Assembly: GCA_019775845.1 (NCBI GenBank)
Contig: JADQAV010000043.1
Coordinates: forward strand, 186,001 to 250,000
Direction: 5' to 3'
DNA from: Myrmaecium sp. VS I D KN 1
Lineage: Eukaryota > Ascomycota > Dothideomycetes > Valsariales > Valsariaceae
DNA length: 64,000 nucleotides
Shown: piece by piece, positions 10,671 to 21,745 of the stretch
How positions within the stretch are numbered: the first letter of the stretch is position 1
How the letters are laid out: each line of letters begins with the position of its first letter
Program-made: the position numbers and the translations under genes
The notes under the pieces: model-generated
Seen by the model: the letters and a program-made list of their open reading frames with translations, nothing else
Databases searched by the model: none
What the model was told of the DNA's origin: nothing

Positions 10671-12606
10671 ATGAAGGAGACCGAGATTGATCATGCTTCT
10701 TCAGCGGCCTCCGATATTAGGAAAAAGGAGAATGAGGACATAGTGGAAGAGAAAGAGGCGGAGGTCACTACGAGCGACAGCCGCCCGATTACGCTTGACA
10801 CCAGCAAAGGCGACGACGCCGAGGTCGATATCGAGGCGGTGGACTCTCAGCAACAGCAGCGGCCGGAGGAGAATGGTCCTCAATGGCCGACGTATTCCAA
10901 TGCCCGGTTGATCGCGCTGGTCATCACTGTCACCGGCGCATCCATTCTGAATGTATGCTTTCTCAGGTTCAACGTCGTGAGCTGGCCACCACCTCCCGGG
11001 ACGGGGATTGACGTTTATACACAGACCATCAGCGTGCAAGCTGCTGTCATCATCCTCCCGACCATTGGCGAGATCCTCGACATCCCCGAAAGCAGACAGC
11101 AATGGATCGTTTCGGCCTATTCACTGACTTTTGGCTGTTTTCTGGTCAGTTCCCAATTTCCCCCGTGCTTGATTGATCTAACAGTGCCAATAGCTGCTCT
11201 GGGGAAGACTGGCCGACGTTTATGGGAAGCGCCTGATCTTCATATGGGGCTCGGCCTTCGTCTGCGTGACCACGATGGTGGTGCCCTTTGCGAAGAATGA
11301 GATCGCTTTTGACGTCCTAAGGGGCTTGCAAGGGCTCGTGAGTTGTCCCGATCCACTCCTGAGTCCAGCATAACTGACTATCACAGGGTGCTGCCGCCAA
11401 TGTCCCCACTGCAATCGGGATTCTGGGAGTCACCTTTCCGCCAGGCAAGGCGAAGAACTACGCCTTTGTCTGCTACGGCGCAGGTGCTCCATTCGGTGCC
11501 ATCCTAGGCAATATCATCGTATGCGGATGCCCAGCACGCTGACGAAGACTAAGCTAACTCTTGTTCCACAGGGCGGCATCATCGCGCAGTACATCAGCTG
11601 GCGCTGGGTCTTCTGGATCCTCTCCATCGTCGCGGCTCTCATTACCGTCGCCGGCCACTTCGTGATCCCTCGCCCGAGCCCTCAGCATCCGGACACCCAC
11701 GGCGCCAAATCCACCGTCGACTGGCTCGGCGGCGCCCTCATCACCGTCGGCCTGCTCGTCCTCCTCTTCGCCCTCACCGAAGGCAACGTCGTCGGCTGGA
11801 ACACGCCCTGGGTCCCCGTCCTCATCATCCTCTCCCTCGCCCTCATCGCCCTCTTCATCCTCTGGCAACGCCGTCTCGAGCTTACCACCTCCGCCCGCGC
11901 TCCGCTCATGCGTCCCTCCCTCATCACCAGCAACCCCCGCTTCGCGGCCGCGCTGACCACCATGGCCCTCTTCTTCGCGACCTTCAACAACTACCTCGTC
12001 CTCGCCACCTACCACTTCCAAACCTACCAGGGCCTCTCCGTCATCCGCACGACCCTCAACTTCCTCCCCACGGGACCCGTCGGCATCCTCACCGCCTTCA
12101 CAACCGGCTACCTCCTCGCCCGAGTCCCGCTCCCCGTTCTCCTGACCACCGGCTGCGCCGCCACCGGCCTCTCCAGCCTCCTCTTCGCCCTGCCACTCAC
12201 CCCGCCCGCCCGCCCGACCTCCTACGCCCACTACTGGCCGCTCCACTTCCCCGCCATGCTCCTCGCCGTCGCCGGCGCCGACACCCTCTACCCCTGCCTC
12301 GTCCTCTTCACCGCCCACGCCCTGCCCCCCGCCCACCAGGCCCTCGGCGGCGCCCTCGTCAACGCCGTCGCCCAGGTCGGCCGCGCCATCGGCCTCGCCG
12401 TCGCCACCGCCCTGGAGACCGCCGTCATCGCCCGCGCGAAGCGTCTCCCCGTCGCCGCGGTCGGTCGGCTGGACTTTCGCCCTGGCGACCCGGACTTGCT
12501 TGCTGGTTTGCGCGCGGCGGAGTGGCTTGGCGTGGGTATGGCTGGTAGCGCTGCCGTTCTCGTTGGCGTCGCGTTCCGTCGGGCGGGTGTGCTGGGGCAT
12601 CGGTAG
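10671..12606 (+). CDS. MFS transporter, DHA2-type drug:H+ antiporter family (Amf1/Atr-like)
   Basis: Five exons (10671-10952, 11025-11144, 11194-11337, 11387-11518, 11572-12606) encode 570 residues. The first 75 or so are an acidic, polar cytosolic tail. Membrane helices follow in a 14-helix-like pattern. The loop 2-3 signature is GRLADVYGKR at 138-147, and the antiporter-type glycine/proline motif is GAGAPFGAILG near 213-223. The segment LNTISVQAAVIILPTIGEIL supports removal of intron 1. The closest recognisable group is the fungal Amf1/aminotriazole-resistance-like branch. The substrate is unknown; efflux of a toxic compound or low-affinity ammonium transport are both recorded in that branch. 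The last exon is very GC-rich and arginine appears mainly in loops. It converges on the carboxylesterase gene, with stops 171 bp apart. Confidence 0.9.
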
Positions 12607-12777
12607 AGTGGGGGAGGGAAGAAGGCAATGTGGTTGGCGTATCATGAGGACGAAGACATGACAGTCGTAGACAGAATTAGATTCCATTAAATAGAATTTG
12701 AAGCATATTATAGTTCAGTATAGAACGGTAGTACCCATACGCCGGCTTCAAGTTAGGGAGAACCCTCACTCACTCAG

Positions 12778-14898
12778 TTACAACTTCGCCTTCATCCCTG
12801 CCATGCTGCCCCCATCCCCGCTCCCCTGTTCCCCCTTCCCATCCCCATCCAAAACCCCCGCCTCCCTCAACACCCCCCAGACCCGCAGACCCCTCTCCCA
12901 CTCCCGATCATCTCGGACAGCAACCCGACCATCCGGCTCCAAACAGCGCATCCGCTGCATCCCGCCAGCAGAGGTAGTGCCCCACTGGCGCCGCACCTCT
13001 TCCACATCATCGCCACGCACGAAGCGCACGAACAGATCCACAAAAGCGGCGCGGGCGACGCGACGCTCCGCCGGCGTGAGCGCCGGGTCCCACAGCCAGA
13101 GGGCGAGGTCGCTGGTGTGGGTGGGACCCCACTTGGGGGGCAGACGGCCGTCGACGCAGCGAGCGCGCCAGGCGATGTGGTAGCGGAGGATGGTGGGCGG
13201 GAGTGGTGCCGCCGCCGCCAGGCAGGCGACGAAGCCGCGCTGGAGGGCGTGGACTTGCAGGTCGGCGTAGACGCGGCCGAAGAGCTCGCGCCAGGTGGGG
13301 ATGGTCGGGGGAAGCGTGCCGTCCGGGCGCAGCCAGCGGCGGAGGACGGCGGCGACGGCGGCGGGGTCGTAGTCGGCTTCGAGCCGGGCGCGGACGCCGG
13401 CGAGCCCGGCGGTTTCGGCTGGTGGTCGCCAGGTCCCGTAGACCCAGTGCTCGTCGCGGCACTCGCCGAGGAGGAGGGCGAAGCGGCGGGCGCGCATCCG
13501 CCGGCCGACCTCGCCCCGGATCAGGTCGGCGTAGAGGTCCCGCCGGATGAAGCGGTCGTCGGTGACGGGGCGGAACTGGTGGTGGCGGGGCATGCGCTCG
13601 TTCGCGCGGACGAGGGTCGAGGCCGGGAGGGCTCGCAGCCGCGCGAGCTTCTCGTGGAGCGGGAGGGCGGCCGGGATCGCGTCGGTGCCGATGGCGGCGA
13701 TGAGCTCGGCCAGCTGTTCGCGCGCGACGGCCGGGCTCTTCGGCCGGAGGCCCGGCCCGTTCGACCACATGACGGCCCGGCGCAGGAGCTGCTTTCCGGG
13801 TGGACACCAGAGGTCGAAGGCGGTTTGCAGCCAGACGGCGTAGGCGCCAGCCGAGTAGCCGGCCAGCGTCACGTTGCCCGCGTCCCCGCCGAAGAAGCCG
13901 ACGTACTTGGCCACCCACTCGAGCGCGCAGCGCTGGTCCCAGAGGCCCACGTTCGGCTCCATCGCCTGCTCGCCCTCGGCCGGCCCGCCGCCCAGGAAGC
14001 CGAACAGGTTGAGCCGGTAGCCCGGCACGACCCAGACGGCCCGCATGCCCAGGTCGGCGTCGCCGAGGAGGGAGGCCAGGTCCGTCCCGTTCGGAGTACC
14101 GAACTGCATGAATCCGCCGTGCAGATACACGACCACGGGCCAGCCCTTCTCGCCTGGCCCTGGCGGACGCTCCGCTGGGGTCCAGACGTTCAGCTGCAGG
14201 CAGTGCGGTTCCCCGCCATAGGCGCCGTCGGGAAGGCCCGGCTGTGGGCACACGCCGGCGCCGGCGCCCGGGGTGGTGGAGAAGTCGCCTGGTTGGGCGC
14301 GTGTGCCGTAGCTGTAGCAGGCGGGCAGCGGGACGGCCCGGCGCCAGCGCGTCGCAGGCGGCTGAGCGTAGGGGATGCCGGTGTAAGCGGTGCAGAGGGG
14401 GCGGCGGCCGGTGGAAGTCAGGCTCGAGAGGGTGGTGCCGAGGATGTAGCCGTGGGAGGCGAGGGAGAGAAGGTGTGGGGTGCGCAGGTAGTCGTCACTT
14501 GACGTTGAGAGCGGAGGGGTGGGAGTGGAAGAGGGTGAAGGTGGAGGTGGAGACGACGACAGAGATTTGGGGGAGCTGGTGATGGCCGGAAGTGAAGACG
14601 AAGACGAAGAAGAAGAAGGCGTCGAATCCGCCTTCTCAGGATCCCCTTGATCCGACGGAGAACTGGATCTCGGCGACATGATGCGACGGGTTGAATGGAG
14701 TGATGATCGGATCCGATACAGGTTGCAGCAGCCGACGAGCAGGATGAACAGCGGAAAGAAGAAGAACGGATAGCGGGCCGGGACGGACAGGACGGAGACG
14801 GTCCGGTTGAGCAGCGGAGAGGCCTCGGGATGGAAGTCCGGGAGAAGGAAGGGCGGCGGCGGAGGCGGCGGCGGACTGTCAACCTTGACCGTTGTCAT
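12778..14898 (-). CDS. Membrane-anchored type B carboxylesterase (alpha/beta hydrolase)
   Basis: An intronless frame; from the chosen ATG it gives 706 residues. Residues 9-16 are a run of eight prolines and 44-59 form a hydrophobic segment (PFFFFPLFILLVGCC), predicting a type II signal anchor. Residues 75-135 are a Ser/Pro-rich stalk. The esterase domain follows: oxyanion HGG at 260-262, nucleophile Ser349 in GYSAG, acid Glu479 in GECRDEHW, and His594 in GPTHTSDL. All catalytic residues are therefore present; the nucleophile elbow has Tyr where most relatives have Glu. A start further upstream at 15,114 is open but its translation is low quality. A start at Met74 would remove the anchor. The substrate is unknown. 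Very GC-rich codon use explains the long antisense frames here. Confidence 0.85.
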   Translation of the reverse strand: MTTVKVDSPPPPPPPPFLLPDFHPEASPLLNRTVSVLSVPARYPFFFFPLFILLVGCCNLYRIRSSLHSTRRIMSPRSSSPSDQGDPEKADSTPSSSSSSSSLPAITSSPKSLSSSPPPPSPSSTPTPPLSTSSDDYLRTPHLLSLASHGYILGTTLSSLTSTGRRPLCTAYTGIPYAQPPATRWRRAVPLPACYSYGTRAQPGDFSTTPGAGAGVCPQPGLPDGAYGGEPHCLQLNVWTPAERPPGPGEKGWPVVVYLHGGFMQFGTPNGTDLASLLGDADLGMRAVWVVPGYRLNLFGFLGGGPAEGEQAMEPNVGLWDQRCALEWVAKYVGFFGGDAGNVTLAGYSAGAYAVWLQTAFDLWCPPGKQLLRRAVMWSNGPGLRPKSPAVAREQLAELIAAIGTDAIPAALPLHEKLARLRALPASTLVRANERMPRHHQFRPVTDDRFIRRDLYADLIRGEVGRRMRARRFALLLGECRDEHWVYGTWRPPAETAGLAGVRARLEADYDPAAVAAVLRRWLRPDGTLPPTIPTWRELFGRVYADLQVHALQRGFVACLAAAAPLPPTILRYHIAWRARCVDGRLPPKWGPTHTSDLALWLWDPALTPAERRVARAAFVDLFVRFVRGDDVEEVRRQWGTTSAGGMQRMRCLEPDGRVAVRDDREWERGLRVWGVLREAGVLDGDGKGEQGSGDGGSMAGMKAKL

Positions 14899-15548
14899 TG
14901 CCGCTATACGAGCGGCGACCGGTCTCGTCGACGTATGGCTTGTACAGTACCTTAGGTACCTAGTACTCAGTAGCACCGTACTGTGACTTGGCGGGGTGAG
15001 GTGGAGGATGCGGAGAAGGGCTGGTTGGTCGGCTGCATCTTCGGCTACTGCGGACCGCCGAGCAGCAGGGGTTCCATCCAATAACAAGCGGTTTGGACAT
15101 ATAAATATGTACATATAATTCAGTGCTTTAGGTCACAATACGTTCACATTCGACATCATAGAGCAGGACAAACATAGGGGGAAACGAACAGAAAGAATCC
15201 AAGCTAGCCGATCGCTCACGCAAGAGCTATATCCTTCTTGCTATCCATCCCTCCTTCCACCCCTTCACGCGTCTTGAAAGCAAGAAAGACACAACCGCTC
15301 AGGCAATCCACTCATTCCCTCCCCTCAGCAACGGAGTGGAGTCACGCCAGGCTATCACGCATGCGGAGGGCGTGTACATACATCTATGTATGAGTGTGGT
15401 TGCGAAGCAAATAAAACGAATAATCAAGAAACGCCCGCCCCCTCCCTTTTCCCCTCTGAGCTCGTGCGGCCGCAACACGAACAACATGCAAAAGCAACGA
15501 AAGAACGCCTTCCCTCATTCACACCCACCCTTGCCGACCAAACCACGT
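14899..15548. other. Intergenic between carboxylesterase and ISWI gene
   Basis: Both flanking genes are on the minus strand, so this holds the esterase promoter and the ISWI 3' flank. The in-frame open extension of the esterase to 15,114 is not believed. Nothing else is seen. Confidence 0.45.
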
Positions 15549-18500
15549 TCAACCCCGACTTTTCCTCCCGCCCTTCGTCGGCTTCGGTTTGGCCCGTGAG
15601 CCCACCGACCCGTTCGACGCCACGCTCGTCGCCCGGCTGGTCGACGTGCTGTCCCGCTTGCCCTTTACGTTGTCGAGCTGCTTGTTCTGTATTGAAAGAA
15701 GGGCACGTTAGTCAACCAGGCAAGATGAATAACTGTCGTCGTGCATCACGGATGGAGACGAAGAAGAAAAAAGAGTAACTCACCTTCACCCCCTTTGTAC
15801 GCTTCTTCGCCGGCTGCGCCGCTTCCTCCTCCTCGCTCTCCGCCGCCGCCTCCTCCGCCTGCCGCTTGCCCGCCCGCCCGTTCGTCAACTTCCCATCCTT
15901 GCTCTCCATCTCCTTGCTGATCGTCGCCAGCAGCGTCGTGCACCGCCGGCCGATCTCCTGCGGCGTCCGGCTCAGGAAGAACCAGTCGAACCGGAACAGC
16001 GGGCTCTCCCGGATGTCGTCCCGAATCCGCTCGTACAGCCCCTCCGAGTCGATCCCGTACTCGTTCAGCTTCACCAGCAGGAACCGGTCCTCCTCCTCCG
16101 TGTACACCTTCTTGTTCGTCGTCGACACCGTGTAGTTGATCTTGAGCTGCTGCAGCGGCGCCCGGCACGCCCGCACCTTCTTCGCCAGCCAATCCTTTTG
16201 CGCCTCGATCAGCTTAAGCCGCTCCTCCCCTTCCTCGATGATCTTGATGTACTTGTCGAAGTTCTGGATGCTCTCGTACTTCTTCCAGAACACCTTCGCG
16301 TACTCCTCGATCTCCTCCGCCGTCTTGCCGTCCACCTCCTCCGCGATCCCTTCGTAGTTGTGCCGTCCCGACTTCGCCGACCCGTTGATGAACTGCTGGA
16401 AGTCGCGCCGGTTCCAGTTCGCGAACCCTTCCTGCGACAGTCGCTCCTTCTCCTCCCGCTCCTTCTCCGTCAACGGCTCCGCGTTGTCGATCTCCCGCTG
16501 CTCCAGCTCCTGTTCCGCCACGCGCTCGGCCAGGTCTTCCTCGGTCCCCTCGCGCAGGGGTGCCTTGATGTTGTTTTCCTTGCGATAGTACGCCGTCTCC
16601 TTGTCCTGAAGATCCTGCAGGCGCGGGGAGAAGAACTGATAGTCGTGAATCTGAATCTGCTTGGGTGCACGCGGAACACGGGGCTTTGTGTCAGCGGTGC
16701 GGCCACCGGTCATGAGCGCTTGGCGATAATACTTGTCCATGGAGTAGGACTGCTCCTTGCGCTCGCGCTTGGCGGGGTTGATCCAATTCAGACCGATCTC
16801 TTTCTTGCTCGGCACGAAACTTTGTCCGTTCCACTCGTAGGCGGAATCCGACGTGAACTTCTGCAGATCATCGAGGCCCAGCTTCTCATACTTGGCGTTC
16901 AGCTCGGCAGTACGCTCCTCGCCGCGCGCTAAAATGGCCTCGAAGTCGTCATCCGTGATATCCGTCTGCTTGACGGCATCTTGGTTTTGGAAAACCTTCT
17001 CGGCACCATGCTGGATCATGTTAAGCAGTTCGTCTTTGGAGTGCGCGTTCTTGTTGGCTTGTTGGGCGCGGCCCTGCTGGATGACGAGCTGATCGAGGCG
17101 TAGCTTTTGCGCTGCCCGCTCCAGCACCTTCTCTTCGATGGCATTCTCGGTGACAAAACGGTAAACGACCACCTGCTTCGTCTGTCCGATACGGTGCGCA
17201 CGGTCCATGGCTTGCAAATCGGCTTGCGGATTCCAGTCACTGTCGAATAGGACGACGATATCGGCAGTTGTCAGGTTGATACCGAGACCGCCCGCACGTG
17301 TGGTCAGCAAGAACAGGAACTTCTCCGAGTCCGGCTTGTTGTAGTCATCGATGGCCTGGATACGGTCCTCATGCGCAGTCGAACCGTCGATACGACAGTA
17401 TTGGTAACCTCGCATGACCGAGTAGTCCTCCAAGATATCCAGCAGACGACTCATCTGGGAGAAGATCAGCACTCGGCTGCCTTGCTTCTTCATCCGTGCA
17501 AGGAGCTTGTCAAGGATGACCATCTTGGCCGCGTTCTGAACCAGATGCTCGTCGGTTGTGTACGGTGGGCCCGGCTCAGCACCCTCGAAGAGGTAAGGAT
17601 GGTTGCAGCACTTCCGCAGTTGCATGACGATGTTGAGGAGACGCGTCTTGGACTCTTTCTTTCCTCCCGCGCCGTTCACGGCGTCGATGTCCTTCTCCAG
17701 AATCTTCTGATACCACTTGATTTGCATATCCGACATGCCAACATACACGTTGACTTCCTTCTTAGGTAGAAGACTCTTTTCCACGTCTGCCTTGACACGC
17801 CGGAGCAAGAAGGGACGGAGCACCTTGTGCAACTGCTGAACGACAGTGTCCTGGTCAGAGTCTTGACCAGAGAACCACTGGTCGAACGCTTCCGAGTCGC
17901 CGAAGACGTCAGGCAGAAGGAAGTTCAGGAGGGCCCAAAGCTCGTGTAGGTTGTTTTGAAGAGGTGTTCCGGTAATCAGCAGACGGTTGCGGGAGCTGAG
18001 GGTCCGGAGGATCTGGGAAAGGGAGGATTCCTCGTTCTTGATGCGGTGCGCTTCATCAATGATGATATACTCCCATGCAAACTTCTTCATGTGCGCCTTC
18101 TCGCGCATCACCATCTCGTAGCTGGTAATACACACGTCGAACTTCTCGTCGATCAGTCGATCCTGGATCAGAGCCGCACGCTCGTCCTTCGCACCCTGGA
18201 GAACAAGCACGTTGATCTCGGGAATCCACTTCGCAAACTCGCGCGCCCAGTTATCAAGAGTCGACTTCGGTACGACCACCAGGTGGGGACCGGAAATACC
18301 GCAGATGAAGCGGAGGTATCCGATGAACGAGATCGTCTGCAACGTCTTGCCCAAACCCATCTCGTCCGCAAGAATTCCAGAGATACCGTTCTCGTGGAGC
18401 GAAACGAGCCAGTTGAGACCTGCGATCTGGTAGTCACGCATGGTGCCGCCCTTAATGTACCCGGGAGATTCCCTGAAGACAGTCTCATTGGCGCCACCAT

Positions 18501-19262
18501 GCTTGTCTTCCCGGATCAACTCCGCATCTTCCTCTTGCTCAGTGCGGCGGCGCCGCTCGGTACCAGCTCCTCCCTTGCGTGTTGTGCCCTTCTTCGCATT
18601 GGCCTCCTCCTCGGCATTTTGTCGGTCAATCTCAGCCATGATTTCCCTGACGCGCGGGTTGGGGTTCGTTTCGATGAAGTGGCGGAAGAGATCGGTCAGA
18701 CCAAGGAGGTATCGGAAGCGCCGAATTGAGTCATCTTCCTATTAAGTACAGCCCGATCAGTACCTCGCAACTCCGGCTTTAGCCATTCAAGTGTATACAC
18801 GCTGGCGCGTACCTTGGATTCGCCCAAGCGATCGTGTTTCTTGCCAAAAACGCTCTTGCGCAGCTGGAAGGCCTCCGAGCGGCGCTTCCGCCCATCAACA
18901 GGCGAATCCCCCGCAATGCTGCTGGCTGTGGTATTGGGGTTGGTGTCCGAGTCCTGAACGTGTCAGCGTGTGTCTGGCGCGATATGTGCGGGATGATCGC
19001 GTACTGTATAGTCAGGGGTATCTTGGAAATTCTACAGGAGCAGGCGTTAGCCACGTTTGAGGAAGGCGGAAAGCGGGCAAAGGAAGTCGATCGAGGCGCG
19101 TATGGAGCTTGTCGCCTCCTACGCGCGCAGACATGCCGGGCAGGACGCGCTTACCGTTCTGGAAATCATGGTATCATCTTGACCATTCACGTCAGTGGAA
19201 TCCGCCATGGAAACATCCGTGACATCGGCTTCCACGTCCGACTGACGGTTCCGCGGCGCCAT
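15549..19262 (-). CDS. ISWI-family chromatin-remodelling ATPase
   Basis: Five exons (19262-19155, 19031-19005, 18953-18813, 18738-15784, 15686-15549) give 1,122 residues, the normal length for fungal ISWI. The SNF2 motor has Walker A DEMGLGKT at about 217-224 and DEAH at about 320-323, followed by the helicase C lobe. Downstream are the HAND region, a SANT domain (around [13 protein letters not shown]) and a SLIDE domain (around [16 protein letters not shown]). The tail is acidic then Lys-rich. The protein slides and spaces nucleosomes in the nucleus. Exon 2 is only 27 nt (NFQDTPDYT) but restores a conserved junction. The last intron (15,687-15,783) is needed to reach the basic C-terminus ending KSRG. 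Orthology to yeast Isw1 or Isw2 is not resolved; filamentous fungi often have one such gene. Confidence 0.95.
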
Positions 19263-20020
19263 TCTGGGCGTCCGGCCTTAACAGCTATATGTCCGAGGGA
19301 AGCTTGCTGGGGCGGCAGCAATGAGTCGTTCGAGTGCGCGCAAGCTTCGGCAAGCCAGGCAGGCGATGGTGGTGGATGATATGGAGGGGTTCGACGTAGA
19401 TGTTTGGGGAGAAGACGTCGTCAGAAGCAATGGAGAGGAGAAAATGGATACCTACACGACGGAAGTGTAGTACGCGACAAGTACCGTTATGTAAGCGCGC
19501 CGCGTTGTGCCGCCAAGCCATTAAGCCGGGTGCGGTGAGCGGAAGGCTGGCACGCTGGAAAGTGCTGCTTCCTCCTGTACCTGATTGTCGTCGATCGCGG
19601 CGATCAAGTCTGGCAACAGCTTCATTACGATGACGGGTTTCCTAGACATAACCTCACGAGACTATAGTAATAACTTGGTGTAGGATCAAGCCGTACGTGT
19701 TCTACAGATGACGCTGTCGTCAAGCTAAGCTGATCCGAGCTGGCACGTCATGTAAATGAGTTATGTATATAGCAAGAGATACTGAAGACGAAGCGGAGCA
19801 ACGCTTCTAACTAGCCCCAGAAGCATGTACAATCATGTGCGAGGTTGGAAAGTAACCTGTTGAAGCTAGGAACTTAGTTTGTCCATATTCTTGATACCTT
19901 CTAGGTCATCGAGATCACAATCTCCTCTGTTTCGCGAGGACCATAGGGCCTTGATCTGAGCCTGAGGCAAAGGGACCAAGGGTGCATCGAAAGAGTCGTG
20001 GCCCCGCTAAGAAACGCATT
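19263..20020. other. ISWI upstream region up to the first AT-rich island
   Basis: Presumed promoter and leader of the ISWI gene. Base composition falls gradually and then abruptly near 20,020. No gene is recognised. Confidence 0.45.
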
Positions 20021-21745
20021 TTCCTAATAATAGATAGTTAATACTATATATTAGGACTACTACGCCATCTATAATAGAGCTAATAAGCTAAATTTATTAT
20101 ATTTCTATTATTCTTTCTTACTAGTAATATACGCGCCCCTAGATATATTTATATAGGGCTAAATCGTACGGTCGCGCAGCTCCGCTAGCGGACTCCTAAT
20201 TAGGGGTAGAACTATATAATACTAGCTCCTAGATCCTTACTACTACGTAAGTAATAGCGGCGACTTAAATAAGATACGCCTATAAAGAATTAATTTATAT
20301 AGATAATACTAGACGAGAAGTCTTATCGTAATATTAAGCTTATAATAGGAGTATTTATATATATATAGAAGCGTTAGAAGTAGGCCCTTAACTATAGTAT
20401 TACTAGTTTATACTAAATTAGTAGGTATCGCTATAGATAGCTTCTAAAGCTATTTAAAGAACTAATCTAGAAGATAATTAATTTAATAGAAGATTACTTT
20501 ATAAATTAAATCTACTTTTAAAAAGACTTATAACTTAAGTTTTACTTTAATACCGTCGCGAGTCTTAAGATAATTAAAGATATATTTAAAGCTAGGAGCT
20601 ACTTCTAGTATAAGGCCTATTAGAAGTAGTATATTAAAGAGGATAACTATAAGAAGCGCCTTAAATTTATACTATAATAATATAGTATTAAGTATAAAAA
20701 GTAGCTTTAGTACTAGCGCTCTATATAATTTACTAATAAATACTACTTCTAACTTAATACTTAGAGGACTTAATATATTATATAGTAATATAGCTAATAT
20801 AATTATCCTAACTATATATAATTTAAGTATAAGCTTAGTAGCTCTATCCTCTATACCTAAGTAATAATAAGCTAAAGATATAAGTTATTATTAGTATTTT
20901 ATAGCTCTAAGAGAGCTCTATTTAATAAGAAGCTTTAGGAAGCTTAATTAGCTAAGTAAGTATAATATTAAGAAGATAATCTTATAGCTATAAGATATAT
21001 ATAAGAGAAATATATATAAGAGAGCCTAAGTTATAAGTATAAATATAAGGATAAGAAGGCCTATAAGTACGCTTATTATAAAGATAAGAAAGCGAGGCTT
21101 ACTAGTAGTAATCTTACTTAACGTTAATATTTTAAAGAAATCTTTAAGCCTTATATTAAGCCTATATAGAGAGCTGCCGTTACTTATAGTAAATAATTTA
21201 TTCTTAAGAAAGATAATAATTAGGGCTATAGTACTTATAATACTATAAATCCTATTACTTAGTATAAGGAATTAATTAGTATTAAATAATACGTTAATTT
21301 ACTATAATTACTAGACTTAGTACTTATTAAGAACGTCTAGTACGCTAAAAAGTAAAGGAGGAAGTAATAGAAGATAATTAAGATACTAGAAGAGCTTAAG
21401 AAGGTACTACTATATAAATAAAAGGCTCTTAAGTAAGAGAAGATTAATAAGTATATTAATTTAATACCTAACTATATTAAGGAAGTAATTAGGAATACTA
21501 GAAGGTATATAAAGTAATAAATTAATAGTATTAATACTATAATACTACTTATAATAAGTATTAATACTACGATACTACTTATAATACTATACCTATTACT
21601 AATACTACTTAATACTACTTAATACTACTTAATACTACTTAATACTACTTAATACTACTTAATACTACTTAATACTATACTAAGGCTCTATATAGATAGA
21701 TATAGATATAACTTAGATATAAATAAGCTCTATTAGGCCTTAATA
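20020..21745. repeat. AT-rich island 1: RIP-mutated repeat fragment
   Basis: This 1.7 kb block is dominated by TA-containing words, with CpA and TpG almost absent, the pattern left by fungal repeat-induced point mutation. No reading frame of 60 codons survives. Parts keep a coding-like texture with lysine-rich triplets on the plus strand (about 20,600-21,520), suggesting a mutated mobile-element gene. I cannot name the family and see no terminal repeats. Edges are sharp on both sides. Confidence 0.8.
21601..21676 (+). repeat. 10-bp tandem repeat (aatactactt)
   Basis: Seven uninterrupted copies of aatactactt occupy 21601-21670, followed by a partial copy. Imperfect relatives extend back to about 21,530. 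They lie inside RIP island 1 and are identical in spite of the surrounding mutation. Confidence 0.95.

Noticed and set aside
11554-12687. Long minus-strand frame of 377 codons opposite the MFS transporter
   Set aside because: It is the antisense shadow of very GC-rich coding sequence and is low-complexity (Gly/Glu/Asp).
13117-14502. 461-codon plus-strand frame opposite the carboxylesterase
   Set aside because: Antisense of a GC-rich gene with all catalytic residues in place; the plus-strand product is low-complexity and matches no family.
14899-15114. Upstream extension of the carboxylesterase frame by 72 codons
   Set aside because: Open, but the residues look random and precede a better start followed by a clear signal anchor.
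15115-15548. CRISPR-like or RNA-gene signal in intergenic DNA
   Set aside because: No regular spaced repeats and no cloverleaf or other recognisable fold.
10671-19262. Possible metabolite cluster (MFS transporter, esterase, regulator nearby)
   Set aside because: No core biosynthetic enzyme is present, and the neighbours are housekeeping genes.
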